Part shown: in pieces, positions 26,939-35,748 of the stretch
Numbering within the stretch: position 1 is the first letter of the stretch
Layout of the letters: every line of letters begins with the position of its first letter
Assembly (NCBI GenBank): GCA_021845865.1
Contig: JAJZVC010000013.1
Coordinates: 1 to 63,199 of the forward strand
Length of the DNA stretch: 63,199 nucleotides
Source of the DNA: Pseudomonadota bacterium
GTDB taxonomy: Bacteria; Pseudomonadota; Gammaproteobacteria; Burkholderiales; UBA9220
Reading direction: 5' to 3'
Notes under the pieces: model-generated
What the model was told of the DNA's origin: nothing
The model's database searches: none
Seen by the model: the letters and a program-made list of their open reading frames with translations, nothing else
Position numbers and translations under genes: made by a program

Positions 26939-27871
26939 ATGAGCAATGCCGCCGTCCTGGTTGCGGACAGCGATGCCGCCAACCGTGAGGCCATCGCCCG
27001 CATCCTGCTGCAGGAGGGTTACGAAGTCGTGCAGGTGGAGAACGACGTGGAAGCCTTGGCCCAGCTCAAGCGCACCCCAACGCGCTTCGACGCCGTGATC
27101 CTGGAAAGGTATCACGAGGGGGGGACGGACAGCCTGGACGTGCTCAACAAGATCAAGACCCACCCGGTGCTGAAACTGGTGCCGGTCATCATGCAGGCCC
27201 GGGACCACGATCCCCGCGACTTGACCGAAAACCTGCGGGGCGGCGCCCATTACTACCTGACCAAGCCGGTGGCGGAAGAACTGCTGCTGGCCGTGGTGAA
27301 GACGGCGGTGACCGACCACTCCAACTACCGCTCCCTGCAGCTGCAGGTGGAACAGTGCGAGGGCAAGCTGGCCGAAATGCAGGCCGGCCACTTCCAGATC
27401 CGGTCCGTGGAAGAGGCCGCCGCCCTGGGCAAGCTCCTGGCCAGCGCCTACCCCGACGCCGACCTGGTGGTGGTGGGGATCACCGAACTGTTGATCAACG
27501 CCATCGAGCACGGCAACCTGGAGATCGGCTACAAGATGAAGTCGGAGCTGATTGAAAAGGGCGAGTGGCTGGAGGAAATCGAGCGCCGCCAGAAGATGCC
27601 GCCCTATTCCCAGCGCTGCGTGGATGTGATGTTCCAGCGCCAGCCAGGAGAAATCCGCCTCAATATCAAGGACCAGGGGCAGGGCTTCGACTGGACCCGC
27701 TACCTGGAAATCCAGCCGGACCGGGTGTTCGACACCCATGGCCGGGGCATCGCCATCGCCAAGCAGGTGAGCTTCGATGAAGTGGAATACCTGGGAAACG
27801 GCAATGAAGTGGAGGCGGTGAACTACTATCCCGAGCCCGATTCCTCGGATAGCGGCATCAACGAATACTGA
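26939..27871 (+). CDS. Pseudo-receiver fused to an RsbW-like HATPase
   Basis: 310 residues. The first 120 form a receiver-like domain in which the phosphoacceptor Asp is replaced by Glu56 (AVILERYHE), one acidic-pocket residue is Ser11, and the conserved Thr/Ser is missing, although Lys109 remains. The second half is an anti-sigma/SpoIIAB-type ATPase: N-box ITELLINAIEHGN, G1 DQGQGFDW, G2 THGRGIAIAK. It therefore probably acts as a serine kinase or anti-sigma switch, not as a phosphorylated response regulator. The start ATG at 26939 follows a strong GGAGGAAAA site. No cognate STAS protein is in the window. Confidence 0.82.
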   Translation: MSNAAVLVADSDAANREAIARILLQEGYEVVQVENDVEALAQLKRTPTRFDAVILERYHEGGTDSLDVLNKIKTHPVLKLVPVIMQARDHDPRDLTENLRGGAHYYLTKPVAEELLLAVVKTAVTDHSNYRSLQLQVEQCEGKLAEMQAGHFQIRSVEEAAALGKLLASAYPDADLVVVGITELLINAIEHGNLEIGYKMKSELIEKGEWLEEIERRQKMPPYSQRCVDVMFQRQPGEIRLNIKDQGQGFDWTRYLEIQPDRVFDTHGRGIAIAKQVSFDEVEYLGNGNEVEAVNYYPEPDSSDSGINEY

Positions 27872-27883
27872 CCGCCCGGCAGG

Positions 27884-28048
27884 TCAGCCCTCGCCGCGGC
27901 GCTTGTCCCAGACGAAGTGATTGAAACGCATCCAGCGGTTCTGGGGGTCGGCGCGCTGGTTGCCGCGGCGGCTGAGGTGTTTTTTCCGCTCGGCTTCCTT
28001 CACCTTGGCGAGCAGTTCCTGAAGGGGATTGGGGGCTTGGGGTTTCAT
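27884..28048 (-). CDS. 54-residue basic protein overlapping the P-type ATPase gene
   Basis: This short open frame begins with an ATG that overlaps the ATPase stop codon (ATGA). The product is hydrophilic and strongly basic (Lys/Arg/His-rich), with an N-terminal helix (LQELLAKVKEAERKKHL) and an aromatic tail (NRWMRFNHFVWDK). It has no membrane helix or Cys motif. The tight overlap and codon usage like that of its neighbours suggest a genuine, translationally coupled gene. I do not recognise a family. Confidence 0.6.
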   Translation of the reverse strand: MKPQAPNPLQELLAKVKEAERKKHLSRRGNQRADPQNRWMRFNHFVWDKRRGEG

Positions 28049-30744
28049 GGCGGGGCGCTCTCTCTTTCGCTTCGATTATAGCCCCCGCTCCGCCGTGCCA
28101 GCCACTTCCTGAGCTCCTCAGCGGCCAATAGGGCGGCGGCGAAGGGCAGGACGAACAGCCAGACCTCCGCGCCGAGGGGGGCGGTGCCGAATAGGGCGTT
28201 ACCCCAGGGCGTATAGTCGATGACGGCGATCAGGAGCGCCTCGACGGCGACCCCCCACAGGATCAGCCGGTTGCCGAAAAATCCCCGTCCCAGGGCCGGT
28301 TCCCGTTCGTGGCGGCAAAGAAAGACGTTCACCACCTGCATGGCGATGATGGCCGACAGGGTGGCCGTGGTGGCCTGCCGGTAGAGGGGGGCGCTGGCCG
28401 CCAGAGAAAGGCCGTAATGCCAGCCGCCGGCGCGGAGCACGAAAAAGAACGCCGCCATGGCCGCCGCCGCTTCCAGTACGCCCAGGAACAGGTAGGAGCG
28501 CAGCAGCAGGGGGGCGTTGAGCAGGCGTTCGCGGCGGGGGCGGGGCGGCTGCTTCATCACGCCCGGATGGGGCTTCTCCGCCCCCAACCCCAGGGCCGGC
28601 AGCATGTCCGTGCCCAGGTCCACCGCCAAAATCTGCGCCACCGTCAGGGGCAAGGGGATGCGGAACAGGACGAAGGCCAGGTAGGGCACGATTTCCGGGA
28701 TGTTGGAGGTGAGGATGTAGGTGAGGAATTTGCGGATGTTCTGGTAAACCGCCCGCCCTTCCTCCACCGCCGCGACGATGCTGGCGAAGTTGTCGTCCAG
28801 CAGCACCATGTCCGCCGCCTCCCGCGCCACGTCGGTGCCCGACAGGCCCATGGCGATGCCGATGTCGGCCCGTTTCAGGGCGGGGGCGTCGTTCACGCCG
28901 TCGCCGGTGGCGGCGACGATGTGCTGTTTCTGCTTCAAGGCCGAGACGATGGCCAGCTTCTGGTCGGCGCTGACCCGGGCGAAGAGGATTTCCTCCGCGT
29001 CCAGGGCGAGCTGCAATTGGGTGCGGGACAAATGGCGCAGCTGGTCGCCGGTCAGCACCATGGGGTCGGCGGCGCGGAGCAGGCCGATTTCCCGCCCGAT
29101 GGCGACGGCGGTGCGGGGGTGGTCGCCGGTGACCATGATGACCCGGATGCCCGCTTCGCGGCATTTCTCGATGGCCGCCGGTACCTCCGGGCGGGGCGGG
29201 TCCTCCAACCCCACCAGGCCGAGGAGAATGAGTTCGTTTTCCAGTTCCTCGCGCCGCCACTCCCGTCCGACGGGGCGATAGGCGAAGGCCAGCACCCGCA
29301 GCCCTTGTTCGGCCATGGTCTCCTGGGCGTCGAGGAAGCGCCGGCGCCAGGCGTCATCCACGGCTTGCCGGCCCGTGGCGGTCAGCACCGAGGAACAGAG
29401 GGGCAGCACGGTTTCCGGCGCTCCCTTGGTGAACGCCGCCATGCCTTCCGGCAGCCGGCGCAGCACCGACAGGCGCTTGCGTTCCGTGTCGAAGGGCAGT
29501 TCATCAAGGCGCGGCGCCTGGTCCAGATGGGCGGCGTAGGGGCCGGCCATCTCCGCCAAGGCGATTTCCATCGGGTCCCCCAGCCAGCCGCCGTCCGTTT
29601 CCTTGAGGTTGTGGCACAGGCGGGCGTTGGCGAGAAGGGGAGCGAAAGCATGGGCTAAATCGGGGTCGGCGGCGAAGTCGCTAGGAAGCCGCAGGTCGCC
29701 GCCGATAAACAGGGACTTGGCCGTCATGCGGTTGCGGGTCAGGGTGCCGGTCTTGTCGGTGACGATCACCGTCGCCGAGCCCAGGGTTTCCACCGCAGGC
29801 AGGTGGCGCACCAGGGCGTTGCGCGCCGCCATGCGCTGGGTGGCCATGGCCAGGGCCAGGGTCACGGTGGGCAGCAGGCCCTCCGGCACGTTGGCGACGA
29901 GAATGCCGATGGCGAAAAGCGAGTTGTCCCAGAAGGACAGGCCGATGGCCTGGCCGATGAGAAAAAAGACGATTCCCAGCAAGGTGGCGAGGGCGGCCAC
30001 CAGGCGGGAGAGGCGGGCGATTTCCCGTTGCAGGGGCGAGGCGGGCTCCCGGGCGGCCTGGGTGAGGCGGGCGATCTTGCCGAATTCCGTGTGGCCGCCG
30101 GTGGCGAACACCACGGCCTTGCCCTCCCCGGACACGAGGGTGGTGCCGGCGAGGAGAATGTTTTTCGCCCGCGGCAGGTCCTCCGCGTCGCTGGGCTGGG
30201 CGTCCCGCGCCTTGGGCAGGGATTCGCCGGTGACGGTGGCGTTGTTGACCCGCACGCCGAAGGCTTCGACCAGCCGGCAGTCGGCGGGGACCTCGTCCCC
30301 TTCTTGCAAATCCACCACGTCGCCGGGCACCAGTTCCTCCACCGGCAGGGGCGCGACCGAGCCGTCCCGCATGGCCTTCGCCTGGCGCGGCAGCAGCTTT
30401 TCCAGGGCGGCCAGGGCCTTCTCCGCCCGGTATTCCTGCCAGAAGGAAAATACGCCGTTGACGCCGATGACGCCCAGGATGGCCCAGCCCAGGGTGGCCA
30501 TGCCCTGGCCCGGGGCGAGGACGTCGGCGAAAAACGCCAGCCCTGCCGCCAGCCACAGGATCAGGGCGAAGAAATGGGTGAACTCCCGCAGAAAGCGCCA
30601 CGGCAGGGGCGCGGGCCGGACATGCTCGATGCGGTTGGGGCCGTATTCCCGCAGCCGCCGTTCCGCCTCGGCGCGGGACAGGCCGTCGGCGCGGCTGTTG
30701 AGGCTGCGCAGGGCGTCGGCGGCGGAGAGGTGGTGGATTTTCAT
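28045..30744 (-). CDS. P-type cation-transporting ATPase (type II, Na+/K+- or Ca2+-like)
   Basis: This 899-residue membrane pump has an N-terminal cation-ATPase domain, TGES (172-175, actuator), PEGLL in M4 (from 287), the phosphorylation site DKTGTLT (Asp330), the hinge TGDGVNDAP, and a C-terminal bundle of about six helices. The M4 run PEGLLPTVTLALA followed by RNALVRHLPAVETLGS is closer to the Na+/K+-ATPase (IIC) pattern than to SERCA (PEGLPAV). The exported ion cannot be decided by eye. It is divergent from aroC (60 bp) and coupled to the 54-residue gene downstream. Confidence 0.88.
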   Translation of the reverse strand: MKIHHLSAADALRSLNSRADGLSRAEAERRLREYGPNRIEHVRPAPLPWRFLREFTHFFALILWLAAGLAFFADVLAPGQGMATLGWAILGVIGVNGVFSFWQEYRAEKALAALEKLLPRQAKAMRDGSVAPLPVEELVPGDVVDLQEGDEVPADCRLVEAFGVRVNNATVTGESLPKARDAQPSDAEDLPRAKNILLAGTTLVSGEGKAVVFATGGHTEFGKIARLTQAAREPASPLQREIARLSRLVAALATLLGIVFFLIGQAIGLSFWDNSLFAIGILVANVPEGLLPTVTLALAMATQRMAARNALVRHLPAVETLGSATVIVTDKTGTLTRNRMTAKSLFIGGDLRLPSDFAADPDLAHAFAPLLANARLCHNLKETDGGWLGDPMEIALAEMAGPYAAHLDQAPRLDELPFDTERKRLSVLRRLPEGMAAFTKGAPETVLPLCSSVLTATGRQAVDDAWRRRFLDAQETMAEQGLRVLAFAYRPVGREWRREELENELILLGLVGLEDPPRPEVPAAIEKCREAGIRVIMVTGDHPRTAVAIGREIGLLRAADPMVLTGDQLRHLSRTQLQLALDAEEILFARVSADQKLAIVSALKQKQHIVAATGDGVNDAPALKRADIGIAMGLSGTDVAREAADMVLLDDNFASIVAAVEEGRAVYQNIRKFLTYILTSNIPEIVPYLAFVLFRIPLPLTVAQILAVDLGTDMLPALGLGAEKPHPGVMKQPPRPRRERLLNAPLLLRSYLFLGVLEAAAAMAAFFFVLRAGGWHYGLSLAASAPLYRQATTATLSAIIAMQVVNVFLCRHEREPALGRGFFGNRLILWGVAVEALLIAVIDYTPWGNALFGTAPLGAEVWLFVLPFAAALLAAEELRKWLARRSGGYNRSERESAPP

Positions 30745-30804
30745 GGCTGGGGAACGATTATGGACTTATGTTAGACTTCCGCCTTTGCGATTGCGAGAAA
30801 ACCC

Positions 30805-31911
30805 ATGTCCGGCAACACCTTCGGCACCCTTTTCACGGTCACTTCCTTCGGCGAATCCCACGGCCCCGCCATCGGCTGCGTGGTGGACGGCTGCCCGCCG
30901 GGGCTGGAAATCTCCGCGGCGGACATCCAGGCGGAACTGGACCGGCGCAAGCCCGGCACCTCCCGCCACGTGACCCAGCGCCGGGAGCCGGACGAAGTGG
31001 AAATCCTGTCCGGGGTGTTCGAGGGCAAGACCACCGGCACCCCCATCGGCCTGCTGATCCGCAACCAGGACCAGCGCAGCAAGGATTACGGCGCCATCGC
31101 CGAGACCTTCCGCCCCGGCCACGCCGACTACACCTACTGGCAGAAGTACGGCATCCGCGACTACCGCGGCGGCGGCCGTTCCTCCGCCCGGGAGACGGCG
31201 GTGCGGGTGGCCGCCGGCGCCATCGCCAAGAAGTGGCTCAAGGAGCGCCATGGCGTCACGGTGCGGGGCTACATGTCCCAGCTTGGCCCCGTCGAGGTGC
31301 CCTTCGTGGACTGGGCCATGGTGGGGGAGAACCCCTTCTTCGCTCCCAACGCCGCCCTGGTGCCGGAGCTGGAGGCCTACATGGACGCCTTGCGGCGCGA
31401 AGGCGATTCCGTCGGCGCCAAGATCACCGTGGTGGCGGAAGGGGTGCCCGTGGGTTGGGGCGAGCCGGTTTACGACCGCCTGGACGCCGACATCGCCCAC
31501 GCCATGATGGGCATCAACGCGGTGAAAGGGGTGGAGATCGGCGCCGGTTTCGCCAGCATCGCCCAGAAGGGCAGCGAGCACGGCGATGAGCTGACCCCGG
31601 AGGGCTTCCTCTCCAACCACGCTGGCGGCGTGCTGGGGGGCATCTCCACCGGCCAGGATATCGTGGTGAATATCGCCATCAAGCCCACCTCCAGCATCCG
31701 CATCGAGCGGCGCAGCATCGACAAGGCCGGCAACCCGGCCACGGTGTCCACCGAGGGCCGCCACGACCCCTGCGTCGGCATCCGCGCCACTCCCATCGCC
31801 GAGGCCATGCTGGCCCTGACCCTGATCGACCATGCCCTGCGCCACCGGGCCCAATGCGGCGACGTGGCCACCGCCACGCCGAAGATTCCCGGCAAGGCCC
31901 GGGGCGGCTGA
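30805..31911 (+). CDS. aroC: Chorismate synthase
   Basis: This 368-residue FMN-dependent enzyme converts 5-enolpyruvylshikimate 3-phosphate to chorismate, the last shikimate step. Family signatures are visible: [18 protein letters not shown] near the N-terminus, [24 protein letters not shown] in the middle (quoted in two parts: [12 protein letters not shown] and [12 protein letters not shown]) and [17 protein letters not shown] near the end. Length is normal. It is followed 30 bp later by an MFS transporter on the same strand. Confidence 0.97.
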   Translation: MSGNTFGTLFTVTSFGESHGPAIGCVVDGCPPGLEISAADIQAELDRRKPGTSRHVTQRREPDEVEILSGVFEGKTTGTPIGLLIRNQDQRSKDYGAIAETFRPGHADYTYWQKYGIRDYRGGGRSSARETAVRVAAGAIAKKWLKERHGVTVRGYMSQLGPVEVPFVDWAMVGENPFFAPNAALVPELEAYMDALRREGDSVGAKITVVAEGVPVGWGEPVYDRLDADIAHAMMGINAVKGVEIGAGFASIAQKGSEHGDELTPEGFLSNHAGGVLGGISTGQDIVVNIAIKPTSSIRIERRSIDKAGNPATVSTEGRHDPCVGIRATPIAEAMLALTLIDHALRHRAQCGDVATATPKIPGKARGG

Positions 31912-31941
31912 GGCCGGCCGACAGCGCTCGTTCGGGTTGCG

Positions 31942-33081
31942 ATGCACCACTACTGGCGCCTGTCCGGCTTCTATTTCTTCTACTTCGCCTTCGTCGGCGC
32001 CATGTCCCCCTACTGGGGGCTATACCTGAAATCCCTCGACTTCAGTGCCCTCCAGATCGGGGTGCTGATGTCCCTGCTCCAGGTAATGCGCATTTTCGCC
32101 CCCAATCTGTGGGGCTGGCTGGCGGACCACCTGGGACGGCGGGTGCTGATCGTGCAGGTGGCGGCGGCCACGAGTTTTCTCAGCTATCTCGGGGTGTTCT
32201 TCGGCACCGGCTTTGCCTGGCTGTTCGCGGTGATGGCCCTGCTGAGCTTCTTCTGGAGCGCTTCGCTGCCCCTGGTGGAGGCCACCACCCTCAGCCATCT
32301 GGGGGAGCACACCGGCAAGTATGGGCGCATCCGCCTGTGGGGGTCGGTGGGCTTTATCGTCGCGGTGGTGGGACTGGGCTATCTGCTCGATTTCCTGCCG
32401 ATCCGTTCCCTGCTGTGGGCCATTCTCGGCTTCATGGCCGGCATCGTGCTGTTTTCCCGCTACATTCCCGAGGCCCGGGTGGAGTCCCATCACACCGACC
32501 ACCTGCCGGTTTGGTCGGTGGTGCGCCGCCCCGAGGTGCTGGCTTTCATCGGCGGCGGTTTTCTCATGGCGGCGGCCCACGGCCCCTATTACACCTTCTA
32601 TTCCATCTACCTGGTGGATCACGGCTACAGCAAGGGCACGGTGGGCTGGCTGTGGGCGGTGGGGGTGATCTGCGAGATTGGCGTCTTCCTGTGGATGCCG
32701 CGTCTGTTCAAGGTCCTGTCCCTGCGGCGGGTGCTGCTGGCGAGTTTTTTCCTTGCCGTGGTGCGCTTTCTCACCATCGGCTGGGGGGTGGAATGGTTCG
32801 CCCTGGTGCTGGCGGCCCAGGTGCTTCATGCCGCCACCTTCGGCGCCTACCACGCCGCGGCGGTGGCGGTGGTGCACCGCATGTTCCGCGGCCGCCACCA
32901 GTCCAAGGGGCAGGCCATCTACAACAGCATTTCCTTCGGCGCCGGCGGCACGCTGGGCGGTCTCTATAGCGGCTACACCTGGGATGCCGTCGGCCCCGCC
33001 TGGACCTTCACCCTGGCCGCCACCTGCGCCCTCGCGGCCTTCTTGCTGGTGGGGGCGAAGCTGCGGCTGGCCGAGGAGTAA
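31942..33081 (+). CDS. MFS transporter (HcaT/phenylpropionate-permease-like)
   Basis: This 379-residue inner-membrane protein has about 12 predicted helices. The N-terminal helix (FYFFYFAFVGAMSPYW), the loop WGWLADHLGRRVLI (MFS motif A after TM2) and the two-half layout place it in the MFS_1-like/HcaT group. The substrate is unknown; aromatic acids are suggested only by family resemblance. It is probably co-transcribed with aroC. It is convergent with the REC-PilZ gene, 3 bp away. Confidence 0.8.
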   Translation: MHHYWRLSGFYFFYFAFVGAMSPYWGLYLKSLDFSALQIGVLMSLLQVMRIFAPNLWGWLADHLGRRVLIVQVAAATSFLSYLGVFFGTGFAWLFAVMALLSFFWSASLPLVEATTLSHLGEHTGKYGRIRLWGSVGFIVAVVGLGYLLDFLPIRSLLWAILGFMAGIVLFSRYIPEARVESHHTDHLPVWSVVRRPEVLAFIGGGFLMAAAHGPYYTFYSIYLVDHGYSKGTVGWLWAVGVICEIGVFLWMPRLFKVLSLRRVLLASFFLAVVRFLTIGWGVEWFALVLAAQVLHAATFGAYHAAAVAVVHRMFRGRHQSKGQAIYNSISFGAGGTLGGLYSGYTWDAVGPAWTFTLAATCALAAFLLVGAKLRLAEE

Positions 33082-33084
33082 GGA

Positions 33085-33837
33085 CTAGACGGCGCCGCTG
33101 CCGTGGCCCGGGCAGGAGGCGAGATATCTGGCCAGGGTCGCTTTCTGTTCCGCGTCGGCATGGATGAATTCGAAGGCGATTTGCACGCAGCCGAAGGCGT
33201 CGCGGGAACAATCGCCGGCTTCCATGCGCTTGACCCGGCCGTTCAACGGCAGCGGGTCGCGGTGTGGCGGTTGCAGGGTGATGGTGGCGAGATCGTTCAC
33301 CTGGCCGCTGCGGGGGTTGAGCGACGAGGTCTTTACCCGGCAGCCGGTGATGGAAATGTCCACCAGTTCCGCGGCATAGACGTGGAAGGGATCGAAGCCG
33401 ATATCGATTTCGCAGGGGACCGACGGGTGGAAGCGTTCCGCGCCCCGTCTTTCCACCAGGCCGGCGAGACGGCGCACCTTCTGGACGAGCTGGTCGGGAG
33501 AAAAGGGTTTGCACAGGAAGTCCGACACCTGTTCCCGAATCGCTATTTCCCGGGCGAGAACCTCTTCCCTCGCGGTGATCAGGACGATATGGGCGTCCTG
33601 GCAGTGGGCGAAGCGGGAACGCAAATTGCCGAGAAAATCGCGGGAAGAGGCGCCGGACATTTCCCAGGCGCTGAAAACCCATTTGACGGCGGGGTTGGCC
33701 GCGAGGAAGCGCAGGGCGTCGTCCGTGCTTGCCGCTTCATGGGTCTCCTGGAAATCCAGTTCGTCTCGCAGGATGGCGCGGATGTAGCGCCGCATCGAAA
33801 GGGAATTGTCCACCACCAAGGCAACGCTGTCGGACAT
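33085..33837 (-). CDS. Pseudo-receiver-PilZ protein under a c-di-GMP riboswitch
   Basis: 250 residues. The N-terminal receiver-like domain (1-120) has lost its phosphoacceptor: VFSAWEM puts Ala57 where SDW-type receivers have Asp, and the acidic pair is Asp10-Asn11. Thr88 and Lys110 remain. The C-terminal PilZ domain (about 128-240) keeps both c-di-GMP motifs, RxxxR (Arg131-Arg135) and DxSxxG (Asp160, Ser162, Gly165). The protein should bind c-di-GMP but not respond to phosphorylation. The ATG has a GGAGG site 6 bp upstream. A GEMM-I riboswitch precedes the gene, so both expression and activity may track c-di-GMP. Confidence 0.85.
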   Translation of the reverse strand: MSDSVALVVDNSLSMRRYIRAILRDELDFQETHEAASTDDALRFLAANPAVKWVFSAWEMSGASSRDFLGNLRSRFAHCQDAHIVLITAREEVLAREIAIREQVSDFLCKPFSPDQLVQKVRRLAGLVERRGAERFHPSVPCEIDIGFDPFHVYAAELVDISITGCRVKTSSLNPRSGQVNDLATITLQPPHRDPLPLNGRVKRMEAGDCSRDAFGCVQIAFEFIHADAEQKATLARYLASCPGHGSGAV

Positions 33838-33920
33838 GATGCACCTCCTCTGGGTATGTCAGATGGGGCCTCGCGCCGGAACGCGGGGGGAGGAAGGCGG
33901 GGGGCAAGAAGGGAACGGGT

Positions 33921-34015
33921 AAGCCGGTGCGGCAACCCCGCTGTCCTGGGGCTCGCGCCCTTTAGACCGGTGGCTTTGCGTCCTCGTCTTTCGTCCGAGT
34001 TTGCCCTTTGCGACC
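33921..34015 (-). promoter_or_regulatory. Cyclic-di-GMP-I (GEMM-I) riboswitch
   Basis: Read on the minus strand, this leader has the full set of GEMM-I landmarks in order: GGTCGCAAAGGGCAAAC, a stem capped by a GAAA tetraloop, GGACGCAAAGCC, the receptor-like CCGGTCTAAA, a GGGC-GCGA-GCCC hairpin, and AGCGGGGTTGCCG. It starts about where the promoter at 34024-34052 should initiate. Downstream, CCTCC (33893-33889) could pair with the GGAGG ribosome site (33848-33844), which suggests translational control. It lies in the 351-bp gap before leuC and points away from leuC. Confidence 0.92.
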
Positions 34016-34023
34016 TTTGCTTA

Positions 34024-34052
34024 AAACTAGCAGGCGCGGAAACGGTTTTCAA
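34024..34052 (-). promoter_or_regulatory. Promoter of the riboswitch-REC-PilZ transcript
   Basis: TTGAAA (34052-34047), a 17-bp spacer and TAGTTT (34029-34024) on the minus strand place transcription start near 34017, immediately before the riboswitch 5' end. Confidence 0.6.
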
Positions 34053-34188
34053 CCGACGGGCGCGGGCGCGGTTGGCGGCCTTGGCGCGGGGGGCTCCGGC
34101 CGGTGCCGGGCTTCGCCCCGCTCTGTTCGGGCGTGGGTGATTGTGTAATAATCACCGGTTTCTTTTCGGATTTGTTGCGGAACGCTCC

Positions 34189-35595
34189 ATGAGTGCCCAG
34201 ACCCTTTACGACAAGTTGTGGCAATCCCACGTGGTGTACGAGGAAGCCGACGGCACCGCCCTGCTGTACATCGACCGGCACCTGGTCCACGAGGTGACCA
34301 GCCCCCAGGCCTTCGAGGGCCTCAAGCTGGCCGGGCGCAAGCCCTGGCGCGTGGCCTCCATCCTGGCGGTGCCCGACCACAACGTGCCCACCCATCATCT
34401 CGAGCAGGGCATCACCGACCCGGTGTCCCGCACCCAGGTGGAAACCCTGGACGCCAACTGCGCCGAATTCGGCGTCGCCGAGTTCAGGATGGGCGACCCG
34501 CGCCAGGGCATCGTCCACGTCATCGGTCCCGAGCAGGGCGCGACCCTGCCCGGCATGACGGTGGTGTGCGGCGATTCCCATACCAGCACCCACGGCGCCT
34601 TCGCCGCCCTGGCCCACGGCATCGGCACCTCCGAGGTGGAGCACGTGCTCGCCACCCAGTGCCTGCTGCAGAAGAAATCCAAGGCCATGCTGGTGAAAGT
34701 GGAGGGGGTCCTGGGCAAGGGCGTCACCGCCAAGGACATCGCCCTGGCGGTGATCGGCAAGATCGGCACCGCCGGCGGCACCGGCTACGCCGTCGAGTTC
34801 GCCGGCAGCGCCATCCGGAGCTTGTCCATGGAAGGGCGCATGACCCTGTGCAACATGGCCATCGAGGCTGGTGCCCGAGCCGGCATGGTGGCCGTGGACG
34901 ACGTCACCATCGACTACGTCAAGGGCCGTCCCTTCGCGCCCCAGGGCGACCTGTGGGACAAGGCCGTGGCTTACTGGCGCACCCTGAAGAGCGACGACGG
35001 CGCCAAGTTCGATGCGGTGGTGGAGCTGAACGCAGCCGCCATCAAGCCCCACGTGACCTGGGGAACTTCCCCCGAGATGGTGACCACTATCGACGGCACC
35101 GTGCCCGACCCGAGGAAGGAAGCGGACCCGGTGAAGCGCGGTGGCATCGAGCGGGCCCTGGAATACATGGGGCTGCAGCCCAACATGGCGATCAGCGACA
35201 TCAAGGTGGACAAGGTGTTCATCGGCTCCTGCACCAACTCCCGCATCGAGGACCTGCGGGCCGCCGCCGCCGTGGCCAAGGGCCGGCACAAGGCCGACAG
35301 CGTCAAGCAGGTGCTGGTGGTGCCGGGGTCCGGCCTGGTGAAGCAACAGGCCGAGGCCGAAGGCCTGGACAGGATTTTCCTCGCCGCCGGTTTCGAATGG
35401 CGGGCGCCGGGCTGTTCCATGTGTCTGGCCATGAATGACGACCGGCTGGAGCCGGGAGAGCGCTGCGCCTCCACCTCCAACCGCAATTTCGAGGGGCGCC
35501 AGGGGGCGGGGAGCCGCACCCATCTGGTGAGCCCGGCCATGGCGGCCGCGGCGGCTATCGCCGGACGCTTCGTGGATGTGCGTGAAATCCTGTAA
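34189..35595 (+). CDS. leuC: 3-isopropylmalate dehydratase, large subunit
   Basis: This 468-residue aconitase-family subunit isomerises 2-isopropylmalate to 3-isopropylmalate with LeuD. The [4Fe-4S] ligands are Cys348 (GSCTNSR) and Cys409/Cys412 (CSMC). I chose the ATG at 34189 ([11 protein letters not shown]), the usual LeuC start; a TTG at 34141 would add 16 unlikely residues. It begins the run leuC-ecn-orf46-leuD-leuB-asd. The upstream gap carries the oppositely oriented riboswitch, and I see only a weak TAATAA -10-like element for leuC itself. Confidence 0.97.
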   Translation: MSAQTLYDKLWQSHVVYEEADGTALLYIDRHLVHEVTSPQAFEGLKLAGRKPWRVASILAVPDHNVPTHHLEQGITDPVSRTQVETLDANCAEFGVAEFRMGDPRQGIVHVIGPEQGATLPGMTVVCGDSHTSTHGAFAALAHGIGTSEVEHVLATQCLLQKKSKAMLVKVEGVLGKGVTAKDIALAVIGKIGTAGGTGYAVEFAGSAIRSLSMEGRMTLCNMAIEAGARAGMVAVDDVTIDYVKGRPFAPQGDLWDKAVAYWRTLKSDDGAKFDAVVELNAAAIKPHVTWGTSPEMVTTIDGTVPDPRKEADPVKRGGIERALEYMGLQPNMAISDIKVDKVFIGSCTNSRIEDLRAAAAVAKGRHKADSVKQVLVVPGSGLVKQQAEAEGLDRIFLAAGFEWRAPGCSMCLAMNDDRLEPGERCASTSNRNFEGRQGAGSRTHLVSPAMAAAAAIAGRFVDVREIL

Positions 35596-35606
35596 GGAGA
35601 GCGAGC

Positions 35607-35741
35607 ATGAATGCCAAGAAATGGATGCTGGCGGTTGCCGCCCTGGTGGCGGGGTTGGCCCTGGCCGGATGCAATACGGTGGAGGGCATGGGCAAGGATA
35701 TCAAGAAAGGTGGCGAAGCCATCGAGAAAGCGGCGAAGTGA
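35607..35741 (+). CDS. ecn: Entericidin A/B-family small lipoprotein
   Basis: 44 residues. A basic start, a hydrophobic core and a lipobox (LALAGC, lipidated Cys22) are followed by the short amphipathic tail NTVEGMGKDIKKGGEAIEKA that is the hallmark of entericidins. In E. coli, EcnA/EcnB are membrane lipoproteins linked to stationary-phase lysis and bacteriolysis. A GGAGA site precedes the ATG, 11 bp after leuC. It is too short for most gene finders, but the composition is unmistakable. Confidence 0.88.
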   Translation: MNAKKWMLAVAALVAGLALAGCNTVEGMGKDIKKGGEAIEKAAK

Positions 35742-35748
35742 GGCGGCT

